A stretch of DNA of 11,024 bases, taken from Planctomycetota bacterium. Its GTDB lineage: Bacteria > Planctomycetota > MHYJ01 > JACPRB01. Every line of letters starts with the position of its first letter. The first letter of the stretch is position 1. The notes under the pieces were generated by a model that saw nothing but the letters and a program-made list of their open reading frames with translations, did not search any database and was not told where the DNA came from. This document shows positions 1-7,026 of this stretch, in pieces. Both the position numbers and the translations under genes were made by a program. The stretch is taken from the NCBI GenBank assembly GCA_016200125.1, contig JACQFK010000026.1, positions 1 through 11,024 of the forward strand. The letters run 5' to 3'.

Positions 1-1
1 C

Positions 2-127
2 CGGGCCGCCGCCTACCTGCTCTTCGGCTCGATGCAGGGGCTCCTGCTGCTCTCGAAAAGCATGAAAAAGGTCGATCCGCTGGATCAGGGATTTCGACAG
101 GCCCTGAAGTTGTTGAAGGAGGCATGA
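2..127 (+). CDS. C-terminal end of a probable TetR-family regulator (5' part outside window)
   Basis: An open frame enters from the left edge and ends at TGA 125-127, giving 41 residues. They form an amphipathic and hydrophobic helix (core LLFGSMQGLLLLSKS), then a charged linker and a last helix ending LKLLKEA. The pattern of a helix with a central small-residue-Q/D-G-LLLL stretch followed by a short basic-acidic final helix resembles the ligand-binding, dimerising C-terminus of TetR-type repressors. The DNA-binding domain is outside the window, so this is a resemblance rather than an identification. The ECF sigma gene starts 61 bases downstream on the same strand. Another all-helical protein could end like this. 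Confidence 0.4.
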   Translation, partial: RAAAYLLFGSMQGLLLLSKSMKKVDPLDQGFRQALKLLKEA

Positions 128-188
128 GTCGTGTTTTTTGAGTCGGACTAGATATTATCGTTCCTAACTAAAGATAGGCGAGGGACCC

Positions 189-638
189 ATGGAAACCAGC
201 TTTGAACACCTGATCGAATCCCACCGGCAGGCCCTGGAGCGGGCCGCCTTGAAGTTCTGCCACGGCGACTTCGACCTGGCCCAGGACATGGTCCAGGACA
301 CGTTCGTCAAGGCGCTCAAGAACGTCGACCGCTTCTCCGCCGGCACCAACCTGCGCGCCTGGCTGATGCGGATCCTCTACAACACCGTAATGAGCGTCTA
401 CCGCCATCGCCAGGTCGCCAAGGAAGGCCCGTATCCCGAGGGCTTCGACCCCGAGGAGCTCATGCCCGCCGACCTGGAAGTGAGCGACGAAGTGCTCGAG
501 GCCGTCAGCAATCTGCCCGAAGACTACCGGAAGGTCTTCCTCATGGCCGCGCTCGACAGCCGGATCGCCTGGATCAGGTGGTTCGCCGGGAGCAGGTCCG
601 CCGGCCTTCCGTCGACTTCCGCCTGCCAGCCGGGATAG
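189..638 (+). pseudogene. ECF-type RNA polymerase sigma factor, truncated in region 4 (3' part replaced by unrelated sequence)
   Basis: ECF sigma factors direct RNA polymerase to stress or envelope promoters: region 2 binds the -10 element and the beta' clamp, region 4 the -35 element. Region 2 is clear: DLAQDMVQDTFVKALKNVDRF at residues 29-49 (2.1-2.2), then NLRAWLMRILYNTVMSVYRHR at 54-74 (2.3-2.4). Region 4 begins at about residue 101 with EVLEAVSNLPEDYRKVFLMA, but after D123 (base 557) the expected helix-turn-helix is missing. The last 26 residues (SRIAWIRW...) are simply the antisense of the convergent YfhO-family gene. The ORF is 149 residues, against roughly 170-200 for intact members. 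The ATG at 189 is preceded by GAGGG at 180-184. TATTAT at 153-158 could be a -10, but no good -35 accompanies it. A product without region 4 is unlikely to work as a normal sigma factor. The ECF identity of the first 123 residues is firm; whether the truncation is biological or an assembly error cannot be told from the sequence. Confidence 0.85.
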
Positions 639-2428
639 TAGGCCTCCGAGAGGACGAGATACGCGTCCGCGCCGTTCTCCGCCTCGAGGACGTACTCCCC
701 CGGCCGCTTCGATACGACCTTCGCGCGGCCCGCCGAGGTTTCCGTGGGGACGGGCGGCGCCTCCGCCGGATACTCCTCGAGCACGACCGTCTTCCGCGGA
801 TCCCACTTCCCTCTGGCGAGCAGCTGGAGCCGCTCCGTCTTCGACTCGATCACGACGGCGTTGTTCACGAGCCAGGCCCGCGGCAGGGGATTCTCCTGGT
901 CGGTGATCGTCCAGCCCGACGACACCCAGGCGCGCACCGCCAGCATGTCGATCACCGGGTGAGGCCCCACCGACGACAGGATGACCATGTTCGTCTCGAT
1001 CGGCGCCCCCCGGGCCGCGTTCATCAGCTCGGCATAGCGGCGCAGCATCATCGGCTCGTAGCCGCCCACCATGTCCAGCCCGGCGGCCTGGGATCTCCCG
1101 ATCAGGCTCACATAGGCCTTGAAGGGGGCGACCCGCCCCTCGATCCCGCAGCGCTCCTGGACGACCTTCTCGTTCTGGAGCGGGAAGGAAAGATTGACCG
1201 GGTCCATCGGGTTGATGAACCCCGCCGCGAAAAAAGTCAGCTGGACGCCCGCCGCGAGCGCCAGGATCCCCGCGGGAATGCGGAAGCGCAGCCGTTCGCG
1301 GGCCCAGAGGCTCTCGAAGCCCAGCGCCGCCAGCGCCGCGACCCCGGTCGTGAAGAGGAGCAGGTATCGTCCGGGTCCCCGGAACAGATCGGCGCCGGGC
1401 AGGATCCACACGAGCCCCGGATAGGCCGGCGTCGAGGGCCCCAGCGCCAGGATCAGGCCCGAAAGCGCGAAGGCGGCCCACAGAAAACGCTGACGATGTT
1501 TTCCCGCGAACGCCAGGCCGAGGAGCAGGAGCGCCCCTCCCCCGATGAAGCCGCAGCGCTCCCAGAAGTAGGAGGCGTCCTGAGCGGACGGAGGAAACAC
1601 GATCTCGGCCAGGTCGCGCGGCGCCATCGCATGACTCTCGGTGAAGGCGGGATCTTCCGAGGAGCCGCGCTGCATCTGGCCGATCAGCTCCAGGGTCGGG
1701 AACAGCTGCGGCGCGCAGAGGAGCAGTCCGAGGGCGATCCAGGGGACGGAGGTCCCGGCCAACCTCAGCCGCTCCTTCCGCCCTTCCCTCTCCCCCAGGA
1801 TGAAGTGCCCGAGCCGCCCGGCGACCAGCAGGCCGGCGAAGAACACGAACTGCGGCACTCCGGCCAGGAAGAGCATCGCCATCACGACCGCCAGCAGCGC
1901 GCCGCGCTTCAGCGTGGGCGCCGCGAGAAAGCGCTCCAGCCGCCACAGCAGCGCCGGAATCCAGGGATAGGCCCAGACGTAGTTCACGTGGCCCGCGTAG
2001 AGATGGCCGATGAGAAAGCCGGACAGCATGAACACGAACGAACCCGCGAGCGCCGCCCAGATCCCCACCCCCAGCCCCCGCTCCAGCCAGCGATGGGCGA
2101 ACAGGCCGGACAGAACCAGATGGATCCAGGCGCTCAGCGTCCAGAACGTCCCGGCCGACATGAACGCGCAGAGCCAGGTCGGCGGATAGAACACCGCGCC
2201 CTGAACCGCCGCGAGCAGCGGAAAGCCCGCCATCACATGGGGATCCCAGACCGGCAGCCGCCCTTCGCGGAAGGCCTCCGCGATCACGATGCGGCTGTAG
2301 TGGAACACGCTCACGACATCGTGGCCGTAGAGCATCTTCTCCGAGAAGAGGATCGGGAAGACCAGGAACGAGGGGATCAGGACGTAGACCAGCGGCGGGA
2401 TCCACCGGACGACCGCGGCCCGCGTCAT
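524..2428 (-). pseudogene. YfhO-family multi-pass membrane protein, second paralog, C-terminus truncated at the breakpoint
   Basis: This protein of 634 residues belongs to the YfhO-like membrane proteins, which have a GT-C-like glycosyltransferase architecture: many transmembrane helices followed by an extracytoplasmic domain. Visible marks are an N-terminal helix, GHDVVSVFHYSR near residue 35, GRLPVWDPH at 56-64, about ten further hydrophobic helices, GGYEPMMLRRYAEL in the soluble part, and the YYPGWQAEVDG motif near the C-terminus. It aligns by eye along its whole length with the neighbouring copy at 2425-4461. Family sequence ends at about residue 626; the last residues are antisense of the sigma gene, so about 39 residues including the final membrane helix are lost. 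The ATG at 2428 overlaps the upstream TGA as ATGA, suggesting translational coupling. Some YfhO proteins take part in surface-polymer glycosylation; the substrate here is unknown. The family call is firm, function is open, and the break may be artefactual. Confidence 0.8.
550..560. other. Rearrangement breakpoint or assembly junction joining two truncated convergent genes
   Basis: Reading from the left, sigma-factor similarity ends at D123 (555-557). Reading from the right on the minus strand, YfhO similarity runs through R-L (562-557) and is lost within the next one or two codons. The upstream paralog continues T-A-G-R-H-D-V-R-F-S-Y there, while this copy reads S-S-A-A-M-R-K and then stops at TAG 526-524. 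Both genes lose their 3' ends within the same few bases, which is what a deletion between convergent genes, or a chimeric contig join, produces. No insertion sequence, target duplication or long repeat is visible at the site. A few bases of shared microhomology are possible but cannot be measured without the parent sequences. Confidence 0.8.
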
Positions 2429-4461
2429 GCCTTCTTCTTCCGGAGCGCCATCACCCCGAGCGGAACGAAGAGACCCAGGGCGGCGAGCGCGAAGCCCGGC
2501 ATGAGGAAGCGCGGATGATAGGAGAAGCGCACGTCGTGCCGGCCGGCCGTCAGCCGCACCGCCTGCATCAGGTGGTTCGCGCGCAGCAGCTCGGCGGGCG
2601 CTCCATCCACCTCGACCATCCAGCCCGGATAGTAGGCCTCGGCGAGCACCAGGAAGGCGTCGGCCGGCGACTCGGTCACCAGCGCATACCCGCCCGGCTC
2701 CCGCGACGCCAGCCGCACGACGCTCTTCTCCGTCTCGCCGCCGTCCTGAAGCCCTCCGCTCTCCCGCTCCGTGACGACGACCCGTCGGGGATCGAACTCC
2801 GGACTGACCATGAACCTTAGACGTTCCTCGTCGGAACTGGTATTGACCGACCGTCCGACCAGGAAGGCCCGCGGGAGCGCGCGCGGATTCTCGTAGACGA
2901 TCCCCGAGGGAAGCTCGCCCACCGCCCTCCAGCCCGGCGGCTCCTGCTTCGGCCCCGGAACGATCCAGTAGCGGGCGCCGAGCAGCTCGAAGAGCGGCGT
3001 CGGCACCGCGAGCACCATCGCCACGATCGGATCCGTCGACGGCTTCCCCCGCGCCACGTTGCAGAGCTCCGTGTAGCGCCGGAGCATCATCGGATCGTAG
3101 CCGCCGACGTGATCGAGCCCCGCGAGCTGGCATTTCCCGATCGCCGGCGTCTGGGCCGCCGTCACCGTCGCGATCCGGAAGGGCGCCCGCGGGTGATTCC
3201 TCACGTTCTCCACGAACTCCGCGGGCCATTCCATGTCCTCCAGCGGACGGGCGACGAAGTAGCGCGAGTGGTAGCCCGCGAGCTCGGCGACCAGGAAGAC
3301 GCCGAGGGCCGCGGCGATCTTGCGGCGATCGCCGTTCCAGAGCCGCTCGAAGCCAATCGCCGCCAGCGGCGCCGCGGCCAGCGTGAAGAGCATCAGGTAG
3401 CGCGCGGGCACCCGGAAAAGGCGGACGCCCGGCACGAGGTGGAAGAACCCGCGGAAGAGCGGCGTGTGGTGGCCCAGCGCGAGCAGCAGCCCGAGGAGCC
3501 CGAGCCCCGCCCACAGCCGGCGCTGACGGGACCGGCCCATCGCCCCCAGCGCCGCGAGGACGAGGCCCGCGATCCCCACGAATCCCGCCGAATCGACGGG
3601 AATCTCCCGGTTGTCGCCGAGCGCCGTCGGCGCGACCAGCGTGAGGAGCTGCGACGGAGCCAGCGAGTAGCTCGTCACGAACTCGTAGTTGCCACCGGCG
3701 GCGCGCTGACCGAGCCCGATGAGTTCGAGCGTGGGGAGCAGCTGAGGCGCCGCGATCAGCCCCGCGAGGGCGAGCCAGCCGGCGGCCTGCGCGGCGGTCT
3801 TCGCGCGCGCCCGCCGCTCCTCCCGCTCCGCGAACACGAAGTGCGCCAGGCGTCCCAGCACCGCGAAGGCCAGGATGAAGACGAACTGGGGGAAGCCCGC
3901 GAGGATCATGAGCGCGAGCACAACCGCCAGGAGGAGCCCGCGCCTCGGCGTCGGTCCCGCGAGGAAGCGCTCCAGCCGCCACAAGACCGCCGCCGCCCAG
4001 GGGAAGGTGGAGACGTGCGGGATGTGACCATAGTAGACATGCGAGGTCAGGAAGCCCGACAGCATGAAGAGGAGCGCGCCCGCGAGCGAGGGCCAGCGGC
4101 CCAGGCCGAGTCCGCGGCCCAGCCACGCGAACGCGAACAGTCCCGCCAGCGTGAGATGGATCCACACGGTCAGCGTCCAGAACAGCCCCGGGCTCAGGAC
4201 CGCGGCGGGCCAGGTGAGCGGATACAGCACGCCGCCGTGCATCGACGCCAGCAGCGGCGCGCCGCACATCGTGTGAGAATCCCAGACCGGCAGCCGTCCC
4301 TCCGCCAGGGCGCGGCCGACGATGCCCCTCAGGTGGTAGAAGCCGCCGATCACGTCGACCCCGAAGAGGAACTTCCCCGGCAGGAGCGAGGGCAGGACCA
4401 GGAGGCCGGGGATGACGACGAAGAGCGCGGCGGGAAGTCGGCGGAGCGCCGGTTCGGGCAT
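2425..4461 (-). CDS. YfhO-family multi-pass membrane protein, first paralog (complete)
   Basis: Complete protein of 678 residues with the YfhO layout. It has an N-terminal membrane helix (about 10-30), an acidic-residue loop at FGVD (33-36), GRLPVWDSH (55-63), roughly ten more hydrophobic helices up to about residue 390, and then a soluble domain. That domain contains GGYDPMMLRRYTEL and the C-terminal YYPGWMVEVDG motif, followed by RLTAGRHDVRFSYHP, one last helix and a basic RKKKA tail. Such proteins are thought to be GT-C-type glycosyltransferases or transferases acting on lipid-linked sugars at the outer face of the cytoplasmic membrane; acceptor and donor cannot be read from the sequence. 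The ATG at 4461 lies 3 bases after the stop of the BtuC-like permease, with only a weak Shine-Dalgarno sequence, so reinitiation or coupling is likely. The next gene is a tandem paralog. Nothing in the protein suggests corrinoid binding; the link with B12 genes is positional only. Confidence 0.85.
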   Translation of the reverse strand: MPEPALRRLPAALFVVIPGLLVLPSLLPGKFLFGVDVIGGFYHLRGIVGRALAEGRLPVWDSHTMCGAPLLASMHGGVLYPLTWPAAVLSPGLFWTLTVWIHLTLAGLFAFAWLGRGLGLGRWPSLAGALLFMLSGFLTSHVYYGHIPHVSTFPWAAAVLWRLERFLAGPTPRRGLLLAVVLALMILAGFPQFVFILAFAVLGRLAHFVFAEREERRARAKTAAQAAGWLALAGLIAAPQLLPTLELIGLGQRAAGGNYEFVTSYSLAPSQLLTLVAPTALGDNREIPVDSAGFVGIAGLVLAALGAMGRSRQRRLWAGLGLLGLLLALGHHTPLFRGFFHLVPGVRLFRVPARYLMLFTLAAAPLAAIGFERLWNGDRRKIAAALGVFLVAELAGYHSRYFVARPLEDMEWPAEFVENVRNHPRAPFRIATVTAAQTPAIGKCQLAGLDHVGGYDPMMLRRYTELCNVARGKPSTDPIVAMVLAVPTPLFELLGARYWIVPGPKQEPPGWRAVGELPSGIVYENPRALPRAFLVGRSVNTSSDEERLRFMVSPEFDPRRVVVTERESGGLQDGGETEKSVVRLASREPGGYALVTESPADAFLVLAEAYYPGWMVEVDGAPAELLRANHLMQAVRLTAGRHDVRFSYHPRFLMPGFALAALGLFVPLGVMALRKKKA

Positions 4462-4464
4462 CGG

Positions 4465-5430
4465 CTACATCTTAGCCGAACGCCGCCGGAGGATGTAGAC
4501 GAAGAAGGGCGCGCCGCCCAGCGCGGTGACGGCGCCGATCGGCAATTGATAGTGGGGGGAGAGGGTCCGCGACGCCGCGTCGGCGATCGTGAGCAGGATG
4601 CCGCCCGCGAGCAGCGCCACCGGCAACAGCAGCCGGTGGTCCGGTCCCACGAGCCGGCGGCAGACATGCGGGACGATGAGCCCGACGAAGCCGATCATGC
4701 CGCAGGTCGCCACGGCCCCCGCGGCCGCGAGCGCCCCCGCACCCAGCAGCACGACCTTCAGCCGCTCCGTCTCGACCCCGAGCTGGCGGGCCGACTCCTC
4801 GCCCATGAGAACCAGGTTGAGATCCCGCGCGTAAACCACCATCGCCGCCGTGCTCGCGACGAGGCAGGGCAGAACCACCTTCACCCGGGTCCAGGGGTCG
4901 GGATGGTTGGTGCTTCCCATGAGCCAGTTCACCACCTCGCCCCAGCGCGGCCCGTTGATCAGGATGAGGATCGACACCATCGCGCCCGCGAAGGACCCGA
5001 TCGCGGAGCCGGCCAGCAGGAGCGTCGTGACGGTGACGCGGCCGCGCACCCGCGCGACGGAGTAGGCGAGAAAAGCGGCGCCCAGCGCCCCCGCAAAGGC
5101 GCAGGCCGTGGCGGGCGCCAGGCCGAGCAGCGGAGTGTCAAGTCCGAACACGATCGCCGCCACCGCTCCGAGCGCGGCGCCGCTCGAGACGCCGACCACG
5201 AAGGGGTCGGCCAGCGAATTCCGAAAAAGGCCCTGGAAGCAGACGCCCGAGGCGCCGAGCGAGGCTCCCACCAGGAAGGCCAGGATCCCCCTCGGGAGCC
5301 GGTACTCCAGGCGGATGTCCCAGGTCATCTTCCCTTCGAGCGTCCCTCCTGCGAAAAGGGAGAGCCCCACCGCAGCGGCCGCCGCGGGGAGCAGGATCGC
5401 CAGCGCGACCAGGCTAGGGATTCTTTTCAC
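4465..5430 (-). CDS. btuC: BtuC-like vitamin B12 ABC transporter permease (FecCD family)
   Basis: The 321-residue protein has the length and motifs of FecCD/BtuC permeases, which form the homodimeric inner-membrane channel of type II ABC importers. An N-terminal helix is followed by the RLPRGILAFLVGASLGASG block (about 43-61), QGLFRNSLADPFVVGVSSGA (66-85), several alanine- and leucine-rich helices, and the GMIGFVGLIVPHVCRR segment. The region around this last segment forms the coupling helix that docks on the ATPase. The final helix is followed by a short basic tail. The start is GTG at 5430, lying inside the 3' end of the binding-protein gene so the two genes overlap by 17 bases; the start is set by the membrane helix beginning directly after it. 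Corrinoid as substrate is inferred from the riboswitch, CobQ and BtuF-like neighbours, because the fold alone also serves heme and siderophores. Confidence 0.88.
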   Translation of the reverse strand: MKRIPSLVALAILLPAAAAAVGLSLFAGGTLEGKMTWDIRLEYRLPRGILAFLVGASLGASGVCFQGLFRNSLADPFVVGVSSGAALGAVAAIVFGLDTPLLGLAPATACAFAGALGAAFLAYSVARVRGRVTVTTLLLAGSAIGSFAGAMVSILILINGPRWGEVVNWLMGSTNHPDPWTRVKVVLPCLVASTAAMVVYARDLNLVLMGEESARQLGVETERLKVVLLGAGALAAAGAVATCGMIGFVGLIVPHVCRRLVGPDHRLLLPVALLAGGILLTIADAASRTLSPHYQLPIGAVTALGGAPFFVYILRRRSAKM

Positions 5431-6256
5431 GGAAGATCTTCGCCGCCTCCTCGAGCCCGTCCGCCAGTCGCGGCGTGGGATAGACGTAGTGCTCCAGCGC
5501 CACGAAATGAACGCGGCCGTTCTTCACCGCGCGGAGGTTCTTCCAGCCCGCGCGGTTCTCGAGCCCCTGCCTGTGGGCGTGGGCGATCAGGATGACCTCC
5601 GGATCCTTCGACATCACGGCCTCCCAGTCGATGAGCTTCCAGCCGCCCTCGAAGATGTTCCGGCCCCCCGCGCGGCGGATCGCGTCGCCCGCGTAGGTGT
5701 CGGGCCCCGTGGTCCCCAGCGGATCGGCGCTGTGCTCGAAGTACACCGTCGGGCCGGGAGCGGCGACGACGGCCTTCACCCGCGCGTCGAGCGCCGCCGC
5801 GGCCCGCTCCCCCTCGGCCTCGTGGCCCGTGAGGATCCCCAGCGCCCTCATCGAGGCGACGATCTCCCCGAATGAATGCGGCTCCACCGAGAAGAGCGCA
5901 TAGCCCTTGCCCTCGATCTCCGCCGACGACTTCTTCGTCGTCGACCACGAGGTGACCACCACGTCGGGCTTCAGCGCCGCCAGGCGCTCGTAGTCGACGA
6001 CGATGTCGCCGATCTTCGGCTTCGCCTTCGCCTCCGGCGGCCAGTCGCAATACGTGGTCACGCCCGCGACCTGGTCCCCGGCGCCGACGGCATAGAGCAG
6101 CTCCGTCGCGCTCGGGATGATCGAGACGATCCGCTTCGGCGGAAAGGCCACCTTCACGGTCTTCCCGCGCGAATCGACGAAATCACGCGTCCCGGTCGGA
6201 GGATCGGCCGGTTTTGAACAGCCGGCCAGCAGGACCAGCAGGAGAAGCCGTTTCAA
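5414..6256 (-). CDS. btuF: BtuF-like corrinoid-binding lipoprotein of the ABC importer
   Basis: A class III periplasmic binding protein of 280 residues that captures the substrate and delivers it to the BtuCD-like channel. The N-terminus MKRLLLLVLLAGC is a lipoprotein signal with lipobox LLAG-C13, so the mature protein is probably lipid-anchored. The family block RIVSIIPSATELLYAVGAG (about 42-60) is followed by VTTYCDWPPEAKAKPKIGD, the CD(Y/W)PPEA-type signature common in cobalamin-binding members. Then comes LAALKPDVVVTS, and later GGRNIFEGGWKLIDWEAVMSKDPEVIL. The start is TTG at 6256, overlapping the ATPase TGA as TTGA; it is supported by the signal peptide directly following it and by GGTGAG a few bases upstream. 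The CDWPPEA motif together with the riboswitch makes corrinoid a better guess than heme or iron-siderophore. Confidence 0.88.
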   Translation of the reverse strand: MKRLLLLVLLAGCSKPADPPTGTRDFVDSRGKTVKVAFPPKRIVSIIPSATELLYAVGAGDQVAGVTTYCDWPPEAKAKPKIGDIVVDYERLAALKPDVVVTSWSTTKKSSAEIEGKGYALFSVEPHSFGEIVASMRALGILTGHEAEGERAAAALDARVKAVVAAPGPTVYFEHSADPLGTTGPDTYAGDAIRRAGGRNIFEGGWKLIDWEAVMSKDPEVILIAHAHRQGLENRAGWKNLRAVKNGRVHFVALEHYVYPTPRLADGLEEAAKIFREKNP

Positions 6257-7026
6257 GTTCTCACCAGCACGAGCGGCGCGCCCGTGTCCGGATGGGAGCG
6301 GACGGTGACTTCCGGCCCGAAGACCGGCCGCAGCACGGATTCGACGAGCACCTCCTTCGGCGTGCCCGCCGCGGCGATCCTTCCCTTCGCGAGGAGCACG
6401 ATGCGGTCGGCGTAGGCCGCCGCGAGGTTGAGGTCGTGGAGCGACGCGAGCACGGCGGTCTTCTTCTCGTCGCGCAGCGCGCGGACGAGCCGGAGGATCT
6501 GCACCTTGAAGGAGAGGTCGAGGTGGGCCGTCGGCTCGTCGAGCAGGAGGATCTTCGGCTCCTGGGCGAAGGCGCGGGCGAGGAGCACCCGCTGGCGCTC
6601 GCCGCCGGAGAGCTCGAGGATCGCGCGGTTCCGCAGCTCCCAGGTCGAGGTCCGCTCCATCGCCTCGCGCACGACCGCCCGGTCGCGCTCCGTCTCGGTC
6701 TCGAAGCGGCCCAGGTGCGGGGCGCGGCCCATCCTCACGATCTCCTCGCAGCTGAACTCGAACTCCACGGTCGACTCCTGCGGAAGGACGGCGATCGAGC
6801 GGGCGCTGCGCCGCGCGGGGATCCCGTAGAGATCGCTCCCCTCGAGCAGCGCCGAGCCCAGCCGCGGCCGCAGCACGCGGATCATCGCGCGGATCAGCGT
6901 CGACTTGCCCGATCCGTTCGGGCCCGCCACGGCGAGGAAGTCCCCGGGGGCGAGGCGGATCGTGACATCGGACAGGACGTCGTTCCCGTCGTACGCGCAG
7001 GCGATGCCGGAGACCTCGAGGATCAT
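6253..7026 (-). CDS. btuD: BtuD-like ABC transporter ATPase for corrinoid import
   Basis: The 257-residue ATPase has every expected element in order: Walker A GPNGSGKST (35-43), Q-loop Gln83 in VLPQES, the ABC signature LSGGE (139-143), Walker B ILLLDE (159-164) with the D-loop at HLD, and the switch His197 in SLHDLN. The short C-terminal tail (VFGPEVTVRSHPDTG...) is typical of FecE/BtuD-type subunits. It would power the permease encoded two genes downstream. The ATG at 7026 shares one base with the receptor stop (TGATG), and a good GGAAGGGAAG Shine-Dalgarno lies just upstream inside the receptor gene. Substrate is assigned from the operon; closely similar ATPases serve iron-siderophore and heme importers. 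Confidence 0.9.
   Translation of the reverse strand: MILEVSGIACAYDGNDVLSDVTIRLAPGDFLAVAGPNGSGKSTLIRAMIRVLRPRLGSALLEGSDLYGIPARRSARSIAVLPQESTVEFEFSCEEIVRMGRAPHLGRFETETERDRAVVREAMERTSTWELRNRAILELSGGERQRVLLARAFAQEPKILLLDEPTAHLDLSFKVQILRLVRALRDEKKTAVLASLHDLNLAAAYADRIVLLAKGRIAAAGTPKEVLVESVLRPVFGPEVTVRSHPDTGAPLVLVRT

Noticed and set aside
128..188. ECF-type autoregulatory promoter before the sigma gene
   Set aside because: A GGAAC motif exists only on the opposite strand, pointing away from the gene, and no matching -10 (CGTC-like) lies at the right distance. TATTAT at 153-158 lacks a good -35.
550..560. Insertion sequence or phage attachment event at the breakpoint
   Set aside because: There are no terminal inverted repeats, target-site duplication, tRNA remnant or transposase or integrase gene near the junction.
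524..4267. A minus-strand frame of 1247 codons that would join both YfhO genes
   Set aside because: Only the part from 2428 downward is real (YfhO-like). The upstream 600 codons are low-complexity Arg/Gly/Ala sequence in a shifted frame of the intact first paralog.
3109..5595. An 828-codon open frame on the plus strand across the YfhO and permease genes
   Set aside because: It is antisense to well-supported genes and its product is dominated by Arg, Glu, Gln and Pro without any domain, as expected of a frame kept open by high GC at third codon positions.
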